Source: Amycolatopsis rubida
Lineage (GTDB): Bacteria; Actinomycetota; Actinomycetes; Mycobacteriales; Pseudonocardiaceae
NCBI RefSeq assembly: GCF_900115345.1
Contig: NZ_FOWC01000003.1
Coordinates: 620,001-684,000 of the forward strand
Reading direction: 5' to 3'
Length of the DNA: 64,000 nucleotides
The position numbers were made by a program, and so were the translations under genes. Below, piece after piece: positions 16,566 through 26,036 of the stretch (position 1 is its first letter; the number at the start of each line of letters is the position of its first letter). The notes beneath the pieces are model-generated. The model did no database searches and had not been told where the DNA came from. It saw only the letters and a program-made list of their open reading frames with translations.

Positions 16566-16850
16566 CCCGACCGCGTCGGCGGCGGCGCGGGCGAGGCCGG
16601 GTTCTTCCCGGGAGCGCAAGGTCAGCACCGGAATCTTCGACTCGGGCCTGCTGATCGCCGAATCGCGTTCCCGGGTCCGCGACAGGCGCCAGTGATGCCA
16701 AGGACGCCGAGACCGCCTGCGACCGCCTCGGCGGTTTCGGGCTGGTCCCCGCCGATGCCGCCGGTGAACACCAGCGCGTCGATCCGGTCCAGGCTCGCCG
16801 CTGCCCGCCGGATGCGGTGTTCGAAGACGGGCCAGGGCGAAGCGGGCTTC
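16566..16850 (-). pseudogene. ackA: Acetate kinase C-terminal remnant, frameshifted
   Basis: Reading the minus strand from about 16850 gives VFEHRIRRAAASLDRIDALVFTGG followed by IGGDQPETAEAVAGGLGVLGI, which is the acetate-kinase segment ending in FTGGIGENSPEVR...GLEFLGI. After a shift of frame near 16680 the family's end continues as ISRPESKIPVLTLRSREEPGLARAAADAV (compare IS...SKVRVLVIPTDEELMIARDTARL). There is no start, no N-terminal two thirds and no proper stop, and the frame runs on into DUF2795 antisense. It is an eroded 3-prime fragment; no phosphate acetyltransferase is nearby. Confidence 0.75.
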
Positions 16851-16869
16851 GACGGATCCGTCGCGAACC

Positions 16870-17856
16870 TCAGCCCACGACGACGGTGTGCTCAGCGCGC
16901 GGAACGAGTTCGCCGATCACCGGACACCCCGGCAGTTCGCCCGCCACGAGCAGGCCGCCGGAAGTCTGTGCATCCGCCAGCAACAGAGCCTCGTCCTCCG
17001 AGATCCGCGACAGGTCGGCATGCGGCCGGACCCAGTCGAGGTTCCGGCGAGTCCCGCCGCTGACATACCCGTCGCGCAGCGCCTCCCGCGCACCCTCAAG
17101 GTACGGGACAGCTGCCGGGTCCACCCGCGCGGTGACCCCGCTCGCCCGGGCCAGTTTGTGCAGGTGCCCGAGCAACCCGAATCCGGTGACGTCGGTCGCG
17201 CACACCGCGCCTGCCTCCAGCGCGGCGGCCGACGCGGCGCGGTTGAGCGCGGTCATCGCGGCGATGGCTTCCTCGGAGCGTTCGCCGGTGGCCTTGTGCC
17301 GCGAGTTCAGGACGCCGATCCCCAGCGGCTTGGTGAGCGTCAGCGGCGTGCCCGGCTGGCCCGAATCGTTGCGCAGCAAGCGGTCCGGGTCCGCGGTGCC
17401 GGTGACCGCGAGGCCGTACTTGGGTTCCGGGTCGTCGACGCTGTGCCCGCCGGACAGATGGCATCCGGCCGCAGCGCAGACTTCGAGGCCGCCGCGCAGC
17501 ACCTCCGCGGCCAGTTCGAACGGCAGCACCTCGCGCGGCCAGCCGAGGAGATTGACCGCGACCACCGGGACGCCGCCCATCGCGTAGACGTCGGACAGCG
17601 CGTTCGCGGCGGCGATCCGGCCCCAGTCGAACGGGTCGTCGACGACCGGGGTGAAGAAGTCCGTCGTCGCGATCAGGGCGACGTTCCCGGCGATGCGGAC
17701 GGCTGCCGCGTCGTCGCCGTCGTCGAGGCCGACCAGGAGTTCGCCGGGCGGGTTGTCCGGGGCGGCGCCGGACAACCCGCGGACGATCGTTTCCAGTTCG
17801 CCGGGCGGGATTTTGCACGCGCAGCCGCCGCCGTGGGCGTACTGGGTCAGCCTCAT
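16870..17856 (-). CDS. selD: Selenide, water dikinase
   Basis: 328 residues. It makes selenophosphate from selenide and ATP for selenocysteine-tRNA synthesis. The N-terminal active-site segment is LTQYAHGGGCACKIPPGEL, with Cys rather than Sec at the catalytic position and the catalytic Lys next to it. The PurM-like domains show TTDFFTPVVDDPFDWGRIAAANALSDVYAMGG and CATDVTGFGLLGHL. It is divergent from tRNA-Sec-selA-selB, with 54 bases between its start and the tRNA. In-frame ATGs at 17865 and 17868 are alternatives; no clear ribosome site decides between them. Confidence 0.95.
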   Translation of the reverse strand: MRLTQYAHGGGCACKIPPGELETIVRGLSGAAPDNPPGELLVGLDDGDDAAAVRIAGNVALIATTDFFTPVVDDPFDWGRIAAANALSDVYAMGGVPVVAVNLLGWPREVLPFELAAEVLRGGLEVCAAAGCHLSGGHSVDDPEPKYGLAVTGTADPDRLLRNDSGQPGTPLTLTKPLGIGVLNSRHKATGERSEEAIAAMTALNRAASAAALEAGAVCATDVTGFGLLGHLHKLARASGVTARVDPAAVPYLEGAREALRDGYVSGGTRRNLDWVRPHADLSRISEDEALLLADAQTSGGLLVAGELPGCPVIGELVPRAEHTVVVG

Positions 17857-17910
17857 GCTTTTCATCATGCGCGGGCGCGACGGTCTTGGCAGGATGGCGG
17901 AATGCCCCAG

Positions 17911-18005
17911 GGAGGCGTATCCGGCCTGGTGACCGGCGCGGTCTTCAACACCGTTGAGCGGCAGGTCCTGCCGCTGGCGGGTTCGATTCCCGTCCGCCTC
18001 CGCCA
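17911..18005 (+). tRNA. selC: tRNA-Sec (anticodon UCA)
   Basis: A 95-base tRNA with acceptor GGAGGCG/CGCCTCC, discriminator G and encoded CCA (18003-18005). The D-stem is CCGG/CCGG. The anticodon stem is GCGGT/ACCGT with loop CTTCAAC, giving anticodon TCA at 17945-17947. The long extra arm AGCGGCA/TGCCGCT is typical of selenocysteine tRNA. The T-arm is GCGGG-TTCGATT-CCCGT. The eighth acceptor pair (T-C) is a mismatch. Its last base is the first base of the selA start codon. Confidence 0.95.
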
Positions 18006-19288
18006 TGGGTGACCCGCGCCGGCCGGTCCCGCGCACCGACGCGGTGCTCGGCGAGCCGAGGATCGCGAAAGCTGTCGAGCGGCTCGGCCGCGACCTGGTG
18101 AAGTCGCTGGTCGCGGCGGCGCAGGAGCGGGCGCGGGCGGGCGAGATCGAGCCGGGCGCGGTGGTCGCGGAGGTGGTGGCCCGGCTGCCCGCGACGGTGT
18201 CGTCGCTGCGTCCGGTGCTCAACGCGACCGGTGTCCTCGTGCACACCAACCTCGGCCGTGCGCCGTTGTCCGCTGCCGCGCTGGACGCGATCGTGGCGGC
18301 GGGCGGCGCCACCGACGTCGAGTTCGCGCTCGAAACGGGGGAGCGGGCGAAACGCGGCCGCGGCACCCTGGCCGCGCTGGCGGAGGCGGTGCCGCGTGCG
18401 GAGGCGGTGCACGTGGTCAACAACAACGCGGCGGCGTTGCTGCTGTGCGCGCTGACCTTGGCTCCAGGCAAGGAAATCGTGGTCAGCCGCGGCGAACTGG
18501 TCGAGATCGGCGACGGTTTCCGCATCCCGGACCTGCTCGCCTCGACCGGAGCCCGGCTGCGCGAGGTCGGCACCACCAACCGGACTTCGGCGGAGGATTA
18601 CGCCTCGGCCATCGGCCCGGACACCGGATTCGTGCTCAAAATCCATCCGTCGAACTACCAGGTCACCGGGTTCACCTCGGAGGCGGGCGTCGCCGAACTG
18701 GCCGGGCTCGGCGTGCCGGTGGTCGCCGACGTGGGATCCGGGCTGCTCGCGCCGCATCCGCCGCTGCCGGACGAACCGGACGTCACGACCGCGCTGGCGG
18801 AGGGCGCGAACGTCGTCACCGCGAGCGGCGACAAGCTTCTCGGCGGTCCGCAGGCAGGCTTGCTGTTCGGGGACGCCGAACTGGTGCAACGGCTGCGCCG
18901 GCATCCCGCGGCTCGCGCGCTGCGGGTCGACAAGTTGACGCTCGCCGCGCTCGAAGCCACCCTCCGCGGGCCGGAACCACCCGTACGGGCGGCACTTGTC
19001 GCGGAGGGTCTCCGCCAACGTGCCGAAGCGCTTGCTCAGTCACTGCGTTCGGCGGGCGTGGACGCTGAGGCTGTGGATTCGGCTGCGGTCGTGGGCGGTG
19101 GTGGAGCGCCCGGAGTCGAGTTGCCCGGCGCGGCGGTCGCGTTGCCTGCCCGGTACGCGGAGGCGTTGCGGCTGGGCGAGCCCGCCGTCGTCGGCCGGAT
19201 CGTGCGGGACCGGTGCCTGCTCGATCTCCGGACGGTGGCCCCGGCGGACGACGCGATCCTGCGGGAGGCGGTCCGCCGATGCGGGTGA
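18005..19288 (+). CDS. selA: L-seryl-tRNA(Sec) selenium transferase
   Basis: 427 residues, a PLP enzyme converting Ser-tRNA(Sec) to Sec-tRNA(Sec) with selenophosphate. Visible features are the family's RPVLNATGVLVHTNLGRAPLS segment, VHVVNNNAAALLLC, and the PLP lysine in TASGDKLLGGPQAG (Lys277). ATG 18005 gives the expected N-terminus MGDPRRPVPRTDAVLGEPRI. This codon starts on the terminal A of the tRNA-Sec CCA, so processing of the tRNA 3-prime end would cut the selA start codon. Alternative downstream starts are not obvious. It overlaps selB by 10 bases. Confidence 0.95.
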   Translation: MGDPRRPVPRTDAVLGEPRIAKAVERLGRDLVKSLVAAAQERARAGEIEPGAVVAEVVARLPATVSSLRPVLNATGVLVHTNLGRAPLSAAALDAIVAAGGATDVEFALETGERAKRGRGTLAALAEAVPRAEAVHVVNNNAAALLLCALTLAPGKEIVVSRGELVEIGDGFRIPDLLASTGARLREVGTTNRTSAEDYASAIGPDTGFVLKIHPSNYQVTGFTSEAGVAELAGLGVPVVADVGSGLLAPHPPLPDEPDVTTALAEGANVVTASGDKLLGGPQAGLLFGDAELVQRLRRHPAARALRVDKLTLAALEATLRGPEPPVRAALVAEGLRQRAEALAQSLRSAGVDAEAVDSAAVVGGGGAPGVELPGAAVALPARYAEALRLGEPAVVGRIVRDRCLLDLRTVAPADDAILREAVRRCG

Positions 19289-21051
19289 TCGCCACCGCCG
19301 GGCACGTCGACCACGGGAAATCCACGCTGGTCCGCCGGCTCACCGGCAGGGAACCGGACCGGTGGGCCGAGGAGCGCCGCCGCGGACTGACCCTCGACCT
19401 CGGCTTCGCCTGGACCCGGCTGGGCGGCGAGGAAGGCGAGGAAATCGCCTTCGTGGACGTCCCCGGGCACCAGCGATTCGTCCCGAACATGCTGGCGGGC
19501 GTCGGTCCTGTCCCGGCCGCGTTGTTCGTCGTGGCCGCGGACGAGGGCTGGATGCCGCAGTCCGCGGAACACCTGGCGGCGCTGGACGCGTTCGGCGTCC
19601 ACCATGGCCTGCTCGCCGTCACCAAATCCGACCGCGCCGACCCCGCGAGAGCGACGGCGGCGGCGCTTGCGGAGATCGCGGCGACGGCGCTCGGCGAGGT
19701 GCCCGCGGTGAGCGTCAGCGGCACGACCGGCGAAGGGCTCGAAGAACTGAGCGCGCAGCTTGCCAAGCTCGCCAGCCGGTTGCCGCCGCCGGACCTGGCC
19801 GCGGACGTCCGGCTCTGGATCGACCGCGCGTTCACCATCAAAGGCGCGGGCACCGTCGTCACCGGAACCCTCGGCGGCGGAACGCTGCGGGTCGGCGACG
19901 AGGTGACGCTCGGCGCGAACCGGGTGCAGATCCGCGGGTTGCAGGCGCTCGGCGAACCGCGCGAAAGCGTGGCCGCGGTAGCCCGGGTGGCGGTGAATCT
20001 GCGCGGCGTGCCCCAGGATTCCGTCGGCCGGGGCGACGTCCTGCTGACCCCGGATGCCTGGCGTCCGACGACCGAAATCGACGTCCGGCTGCGCGGCGCA
20101 CTGTCCGGCGAACTGCACCGAAATCTGGTGCTGCACTTGGGATCCGCGGCGGTGCCGACCCGCGTTCGCCCGCTCGGGCCGGACACCGCGCGGCTGCTGC
20201 TCGCGAGCCCGCTGCCGCTGCGGACCGGCGACCGGGGACTCCTGCGCGATCCGGGGGAGCATCGGATCCCGGCCGGGTTCGACGTGGTGGACGTCCGGCC
20301 GCCGTCGCTCGCGCGCCGCGGTGCCGCGCGAGCCCGGGGCGAAGCGCTGACCACGCTGGAGCCAGGCTGGGATTACCTCCGTCGGGAGGGTTTCGTGCGC
20401 CACGAGGACTTCCGCGTGCTGGGGCTGCCGGCGGCGGGCGAACGACTCGGCGGCTGGCACGCCGACCCGGCCCGCCTCAGCCAGTCGCGAGCGGAGGCCG
20501 CCGAAGCGGTCGCCGCTTGGAACCGAGAACACCCGCTGGCGGCGGGAATCCCGGCCGAGGCGTTGCGGCAACGGCTCGGCCTGCCCGCCGTGGACCTGGT
20601 TCCGGCGGTCCTCACCGGCGAGCTGGTCCTCGCCGACGGGCTCGTCCGCACACCGGGCACCGGGCTGACCGCCGCAGTGGACAACGCCGTCGACGTCCTC
20701 GAAGAGCGGTTCGCCGAGCACCCGTTCCGCGCGCCGGAAGCGGACGAACTGCGGAAACTCGGTCTGGGCAAACGGGAATTGGCCGCCGCCGTCCGCGTCG
20801 GCCGGCTGCGGGCGATCGCCGAGGGAGTGGTGCTGGGCCCGGACGCGCCGGAGCGTGCGGTGGAGGTGCTGGCCGCGCTCGGCGAGCCGTTCACCGTGTC
20901 GCGGGCGCGGCAGGCGCTGGACAGCACCCGCCGGGTGATGATCCCGCTGCTGGAGCACCTCGACGCCGCCGGGCTGACCGAACCGCTCGGCGACGGCACC
21001 CGCCGGACGCGCGTCCAGGGCTGCGCGGGGCGGGAGAACGGATTACCGTGA
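19279..21051 (+). CDS. selB: Selenocysteine-specific elongation factor SelB
   Basis: 590 residues. The GTPase domain starts at once: VIATAGHVDHGKSTLVRRLTGREPDR (P-loop), GLTLDLGFAW (switch), FVDVPGHQRF (G3), VTKSDRAD (G4). EF-Tu-like beta domains follow (FTIKGAGTVVTGTLGGG), and the C-terminal third holds the winged-helix modules that bind SECIS RNA (GKRELAAAVRVGRLRAIAEGVVL, FTVSRARQALDSTRRVMIPLLEHLDAAGLTEPLG). It delivers Sec-tRNA to UGA codons, here in fdhA immediately downstream. The earlier open frame to 19213 lies within selA and is not part of the protein. Confidence 0.95.
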   Translation: MRVIATAGHVDHGKSTLVRRLTGREPDRWAEERRRGLTLDLGFAWTRLGGEEGEEIAFVDVPGHQRFVPNMLAGVGPVPAALFVVAADEGWMPQSAEHLAALDAFGVHHGLLAVTKSDRADPARATAAALAEIAATALGEVPAVSVSGTTGEGLEELSAQLAKLASRLPPPDLAADVRLWIDRAFTIKGAGTVVTGTLGGGTLRVGDEVTLGANRVQIRGLQALGEPRESVAAVARVAVNLRGVPQDSVGRGDVLLTPDAWRPTTEIDVRLRGALSGELHRNLVLHLGSAAVPTRVRPLGPDTARLLLASPLPLRTGDRGLLRDPGEHRIPAGFDVVDVRPPSLARRGAARARGEALTTLEPGWDYLRREGFVRHEDFRVLGLPAAGERLGGWHADPARLSQSRAEAAEAVAAWNREHPLAAGIPAEALRQRLGLPAVDLVPAVLTGELVLADGLVRTPGTGLTAAVDNAVDVLEERFAEHPFRAPEADELRKLGLGKRELAAAVRVGRLRAIAEGVVLGPDAPERAVEVLAALGEPFTVSRARQALDSTRRVMIPLLEHLDAAGLTEPLGDGTRRTRVQGCAGRENGLP

Positions 21052-21055
21052 CAGC

Positions 21056-24000
21056 GTGGGCATGCGGCAGTGGATCGAAGGCTGGCCGGTGTACCGGCAG
21101 CTGGCCGGTCCCGACCGGACTGCGCGCGGCGCGGCGGCCAAATCCAGCGGTTCGGAGAACTGGCACGCCCGCACCGAAGACGTCGACAAGGTAGTCCGTT
21201 CGATCTGTCCGTATTGCGCGGTCGGCTGCGGGCAGAAGGTGTACGTCAAGGACGGTGCGGTCACCCAGATCGAGGGCGACCCGGATTCGCCGGTCTCCCG
21301 CGGCAGGCTGTGCCCGAAGGGTTCGGCCAGCAAGCAGCTCGTGACCAGCCCGAGCCGCGTCACCGAAGTCCTTTACCGCCGTCCGTACGGCACCGAATGG
21401 GAACGGCTGTCCCTCGACCAGGCGATGGACATGATCGCTGATCGTGTGCTTGCTACGCGCGCCGAAACGTGGCAGGACACCGACGACCAGGGCCGCAAGC
21501 TCAACCGCACGCTCGGCTTCGCGAGCCTCGGCGGCGCGACGCTGGACAACGAAGAGAACTACCTGATGAAGAAGCTGTACACCGCGCTCGGCGCGATACA
21601 GATCGAAAATCAGGCCCGTATTTGACACTCCGCCACGGTTCCCGGTCTGGGGACCTCCTTCGGTCGTGGAGGCGCCACGACGTTCCAGCAGGACCTCGCC
21701 AACGCCGACTGCATCGTCATCCAGGGCTCGAACATGGCCGAATGCCATCCCGTCGGGTTCCAGTGGGTGATGGAGGCGAAGGCCCGCGGCGCGAAGATCA
21801 TCCACGTCGATCCGCGGTTCACCCGCACGAGCGCGGTCGCGCACGTCCACGCCTCGGTGCGGGCGGGTTCGGACATCGCGTTCCTCGGCGGGCTGATCAA
21901 CTACGTCCTGCACAACGAGCTGGACTTCCGCGAGTACGTGGTGGCCTACACGAACGCGGCGGCGATCCTGACCGAGGAGTTCGCCGACACCGAGGACCTC
22001 GACGGCCTCTTCTCCGGCTTCGACCCGGAGAAGCGCCAGTACGACAACTCGACCTGGGCGTACGAGGACGCTGAGGCCAGTCCGGCGGCCGGCGCCCGCG
22101 ACCCGGACCAGCCGGGCGGCCACCACGGCGGCGAGAAACACCAGTCCTCCGCGCGCGCCGAATCCTACGGCAGCGGCGGCGCGGCGATCGGAGCCAAGCC
22201 CAAGAGGGACGAAACGCTGCGGCATCCGCGCTGTGTCTACCAGGTCCTCAAACGGCATTTCTCCCGCTACACCCCCGAAGCGGTCGCCGACATCTGCGGC
22301 CTGCCGGTCGAGCAGTTCACCGAAATCGCCGAGGCGATCACCGCGAACTCCGGCCGCGACCGCACCACGGCCTGGGTGTACTCGGTCGGCTGGACACATC
22401 ACACGGTCGGCGCGCAGTACATCCGCACCGCCTCGGTCCTGCAGACACTGCTGGGCAACATCGGCCGTCCGGGCGGCGGCATCCTGGCGCTGCGCGGGCA
22501 CGCCAGCATCCAGGGCTCGACCGACATCCCGACGCTGTTCAACCTGCTGCCCGGCTACCTCCCGATGCCGCACGCGCACCAGCACCTCGACCTCGACAGT
22601 TACGTCGCGGCCGACGCGGGCAAGACCGGCTTCTGGGGCAACATGCGCTCGTACGCGGTCAGCCTGCTCAAGGCGTACTGGGGCGACAGTGCCCAGCCGC
22701 ACAACGACTTCCGCTTCGACTACCTGCCCCGGCTGACCGGCGACCACGGGACGTACGCGACCGTCCAGAAGCAGATCGCGGGGGAGTGCAAGGGGTACTT
22801 CCTGGTCGGCGAGAACCCGGCGGTCGGCTCGGCCAACGGCAAGTTCCAGCGGCTCGGGCTGGCCACTCTCGACTGGCTGGTGGTCCGGGACCTGCAGCTG
22901 ATCGAAAGCGCGACGTTCTGGAAGGACGGCCCGGAGATCGAGACCGGCGAACTCGCACCGGAGGAGATCGGCACCGAGGTCTTCTTCCTGCCCGCCGCCG
23001 CGCACACCGAAAAGGACGGCAGCTTCACCAATACCCAGCGGCTGCTGCAATGGCACCACAAAGCGGTCGAACCGCCCGGCGACGCCCGCAGCGACCTGTG
23101 GTTCTACTACCACCTGGGCAGGCTGCTCCGGGAACGCGCCGGCACCGGCGAGCGCGACGCCCCGCTGCGCGACCTGGCCTGGAGCTATCCGACCGAGGGC
23201 CCGGCGGACGACCCGAGCGCGGAGTCCGTGCTCGCGGAGATCAACGGCCACGGACCGGACGGCCCGCTCTCGTCCTACACCCAGCTGGAGGACGACGGTT
23301 CGACGTCCTGCGGCTGCTGGATCTACTGCGGCGTCCGCGCCGACGGCCACAACCACGCCGCGAACCGGCAGCCCGGCTCCGAACAGGACTGGATCGCGAA
23401 CGGCTGGGCCTGGGCGTGGCCGGCGAACCGGCGGATCCTGTACAACCGCGCCTCGGCGGATCCGGACGGGAAGCCGTGGAGCGAACGGAAAAAGCTGGTC
23501 TACTGGGACGCGGAGGCGTCCACCTGGACCGGCCCGGACGTCCCGGACTTCGAGGCCGCCAAGGCTCCGGGCTACGTCCCGCCGGACGGGGCGAAGGCGC
23601 AGGACGCGCTGAGCGGCCGCGATCCGTTCATCATGCAGACCGACGGCAAAGCCTGGCTGTACGTCCCCGCCGGGCTGGCCGACGGTCCGCTGCCCACGCA
23701 TTACGAGCCCTTCGAGAGCCCGGTCGCCAACGCGCTCTACAGCCAGCGGGAATCGCCGGTGCGGCAGACGCTGGACAGCCCGCTGAACCCGTACAATCCG
23801 GCCCGCAGCGAGGTCTACCCGTACGTGTTCACCACCTACCGGCTCACCGAGCACCACACGGCGGGCGGGATGAGCCGGACGCTGCCGTATCTGTCCGAGT
23901 TGCAGCCGGAGTTCTTCTGCGAGATCTCGCCCGCGCTGGCGGCCGAACGCGGGCTGGCGCACCTCGGCTGGGCCACTATCGTGTCGGCGAGGACCGCGAT

Positions 24001-24268
24001 CGAGGCCCGCGTGCTGGTCACCGACCGGGTCAAACCGCTCAAGGTGCGCGGCCGCACTGTCCACCAGGTCGGGCTGCCGTATCACTGGGGCCCGAACGGA
24101 CTGTCGCGCGGCGACGCGGCGAACGACCTGCTGTCGATCGTGCTGGACCCGAACGTGCACATCCAGGAGGCCAAAGCGGCCACCTGCGACATCCGTCCCG
24201 GACGGCGGCCGCGCGGGCCGGCGCTGCTGGAGTTCGTGGCGGAGTACCGGAGGCGAGCCAATGGCTGA
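21056..24268 (+). CDS. fdhA: Formate dehydrogenase alpha subunit, selenocysteine-containing
   Basis: Read through the in-frame TGA at 21623-21625 this is one 1070-residue molybdopterin enzyme with Sec190 in the motif IENQARI-U-HSATVPGLGTSFGRGG, the family's Mo-ligand site. The N-terminal [4Fe-4S] motif is CPYCAVGC (Cys51, 54, 58) plus Cys86 in RLCPKG. No Tat signal is visible, so the active site is probably cytoplasmic. An Ala/Gly-rich insert lies around residues 340-380. GTG 21056 is used because related proteins start with VGxRxWIxxWPVYRQL; ATG 21062 is an alternative. It begins 5 bases after selB and overlaps fdhB by 8. A conventional gene caller would split it into 189- and 844-residue pieces. 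Confidence 0.95.
21623..21669 (+). promoter_or_regulatory. SECIS element: UGA Sec codon plus hairpin
   Basis: TGA at 21623 is followed 11 bases later by a 7-bp stem GGTTCCC (21637-21643) / GGGGACC (21649-21655) with apical loop GGTCT, matching the GGUCU loop of the E. coli fdhF SECIS. An outer stem CCACG (21633-21637) / CGTGG (21665-21669) may extend it. The UGA-to-loop spacing of about 18 bases fits bacterial SelB recruitment. Confidence 0.9.
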
Positions 24269-25088
24269 GTACGGCGTCCAGCCCCGGATGGGCTTTTTCA
24301 CCGACACGTCGGTGTGCATCGGGTGCAAGGCGTGCGAGGTCGCGTGCAAGGAGTGGAACGGCGTCCCGGAAGCGGGCGGGCAGGACCTGCTCGGGCTGTC
24401 CTACGACAACACCGGCGACCTGGGCTCGAACACCTGGCGGCACGTGGCGTTCATCGAACAGCCCGCGGTCGACCTGGGGATGCCGACGGTCGGTGCGCCG
24501 GAGCAGCAGCCGGAAGAACCGGGCGTGCGCTGGCTGATGTCCAGCGACGTGTGCAAGCACTGCACGCACGCGGCCTGCCTCGACGTCTGCCCGACCGGCG
24601 CGCTGTTCCGCACCGAATTCGACACGGTCGTGGTGCAGCAGGACATCTGCAACGGCTGCGGCTACTGCGTTCCGGCGTGTCCGTACGGGGTCATCGAGAA
24701 ACGCGAGAGCGACGGCCGCGCGTTCAAGTGCACCCTCTGTTACGACCGGCTCGGCGCGGGGATGGAACCCGCGTGCGCCAAGGCGTGCCCGACGGATTCC
24801 ATCCAGTTCGGCGAACTGGACGAACTCCGCGAACGCGCCGCCGCGCGGGTGTCGGCGCTGCACGACGACGGCGTGCCGGAGGCGCGGCTCTACGGGCACG
24901 ATCCCGGCGACGGGGTCGGCGGCGACGGCGCGTTCTTCCTGCTGCTGGACGAGCCGGAGGTCTACGGCTTCCCGCCGGACCCGGTCGTGACGACCCGCGA
25001 CCTGCCGCGGATGTGGAAGCGGGCCGCGACGACCGCCGCCGGGGTGGCCGCGGCGCTGGTCGTGTCGTTCCTGGGACGGCGCCGATGA
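24261..25088 (+). CDS. fdhB: Formate dehydrogenase iron-sulfur (beta) subunit
   Basis: 275 residues with four ferredoxin-type cysteine clusters: CIGCKACEVACK, CKHCTHAACLDVC, CNGCGYCVPAC and CTLCYDRLGAGMEPACAKAC. A C-terminal hydrophobic segment (AATTAAGVAAALVVSFLG) may anchor it to the membrane. It passes electrons from the selenoprotein FdhA to the NrfD-like subunit. It overlaps fdhA by 8 bases and the next gene by ATGA. Confidence 0.95.
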   Translation: MAEYGVQPRMGFFTDTSVCIGCKACEVACKEWNGVPEAGGQDLLGLSYDNTGDLGSNTWRHVAFIEQPAVDLGMPTVGAPEQQPEEPGVRWLMSSDVCKHCTHAACLDVCPTGALFRTEFDTVVVQQDICNGCGYCVPACPYGVIEKRESDGRAFKCTLCYDRLGAGMEPACAKACPTDSIQFGELDELRERAAARVSALHDDGVPEARLYGHDPGDGVGGDGAFFLLLDEPEVYGFPPDPVVTTRDLPRMWKRAATTAAGVAAALVVSFLGRRR

Positions 25089-26020
25089 GCCCCCGCCGCG
25101 AACGGGAGATGGTCGAGCCCGCCGCATTCCGCTCCTACTACGGCAGGCCGATCCTCAAAGAGCCCGCCTGGAAGCAGCCGGACGTCCCGCTGTACCTGTT
25201 CCTCGGCGGCGCGGCCGGTGCGTCGGCGTCGCTGGCCGCGCTCGCCGACGCGACCGGACGGCCCCAGCTGGCCAAGGCCGGCCGGCTGGCGGCTTCCGGC
25301 GGTTCGATCGCCAGTGTGGTCGCGCTGATCCACGATCTCGGCAAGCCGACGCGGTTTTTGAACATGCTGCGCGTGCTCAAGCCGACTTCGCCGTTGTCGG
25401 TGGGGTCGTGGATCCTGTCACCGTTCTCGGGTCTTGCCGCGGGGGCGGCTTTTTCCACGCTGACCGGGCGTTTCCCGCGGCTCGGCCGGTTGGCTGGGGC
25501 GGGTGCGGGCGTGCTGGGCCCGGCGATGTGCACGTATACCGCGGTGCTGCTGGCCGACACGGCGACGCCGTCCTGGCACGAGGCGCACGGGACGCTGCCG
25601 GTGCTGTTCGCGGGCAGCGCGCTGACCAGCGGGGCGGGGATCGCGCTGATCGCGGTGCCCCGGAAGGAAAACGGTCCCGTGGTGCGGGCCGGACTCGCTG
25701 GCGCCGCCGCGGAGCTGGCCGCCGAGCACCGTCTGGAGACCGGTCTGGGGTTGGCTTCGGAGCCTTACCGGACCGGCCGGGCCGGGCGGTTGCTGAAGGC
25801 GGCCAAGGCGCTGACCGCGACGGGTGCGGCGTTGTCGGTGGCTGCCCGGAAGAATCGCGCCGCGGGGGTCGCCGCGGGAGCGGCTTATCTCGCGTCCGGG
25901 CTGTGCACGCGGTTCGGGGTGTATGCGGCGGGGGTCGAGTCCGCGAAGGACCCGAAGTACGTCGTGGTCCCGCAACGGGAACGGCTGGCTCGGCGCGCAG
26001 CGGAACGCCCGGGCCGGTAA
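25085..26020 (+). CDS. NrfD/PsrC-type membrane subunit of formate dehydrogenase
   Basis: 311 residues with about eight hydrophobic stretches. The N-terminal segment SYYGRPILKEPAWKQPDVPLYLFLGGAAGASA and the pair HDLGKPTRFLNMLRVLKPTSPLSVGSWIL are hallmarks of the polysulfide-reductase NrfD family. It would accept electrons from the Fe-S subunit and reduce quinone, in place of a cytochrome b gamma subunit. It ends the selB-fdh transcription unit. Confidence 0.9.
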   Translation: MSPRREREMVEPAAFRSYYGRPILKEPAWKQPDVPLYLFLGGAAGASASLAALADATGRPQLAKAGRLAASGGSIASVVALIHDLGKPTRFLNMLRVLKPTSPLSVGSWILSPFSGLAAGAAFSTLTGRFPRLGRLAGAGAGVLGPAMCTYTAVLLADTATPSWHEAHGTLPVLFAGSALTSGAGIALIAVPRKENGPVVRAGLAGAAAELAAEHRLETGLGLASEPYRTGRAGRLLKAAKALTATGAALSVAARKNRAAGVAAGAAYLASGLCTRFGVYAAGVESAKDPKYVVVPQRERLARRAAERPGR

Positions 26021-26029
26021 AGCCCGGGC
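26007..26029. terminator. Short GC hairpin at convergent gene ends
   Basis: GCCCGGGC (26007-26014) repeats at 26022-26029 and forms an 8-bp stem with loop CGGTAAA that includes the stop codon of the NrfD gene. The leftward alcohol dehydrogenase ends 8 bases further on. Confidence 0.45.
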
Positions 26030-26036
26030 GCGCCGG

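Noticed and set aside
17902..18012. Reading frame MPQGGVSGLVTGAVFNTVER through tRNA-Sec
   Set aside because: It lies wholly over the tRNA, whose structure and anticodon explain the sequence.
21056..21625. fdhA as a truncated or frameshifted pseudogene
   Set aside because: The stop is TGA at the exact Sec/Cys position of the family, followed by a SECIS hairpin and preceded by selB; the frame continues intact for 880 residues.
20891..24349. A 1152-residue reading frame on the minus strand
   Set aside because: It is antisense to fdhA, with Arg/Ala/Val-rich non-family sequence from third-position GC bias.
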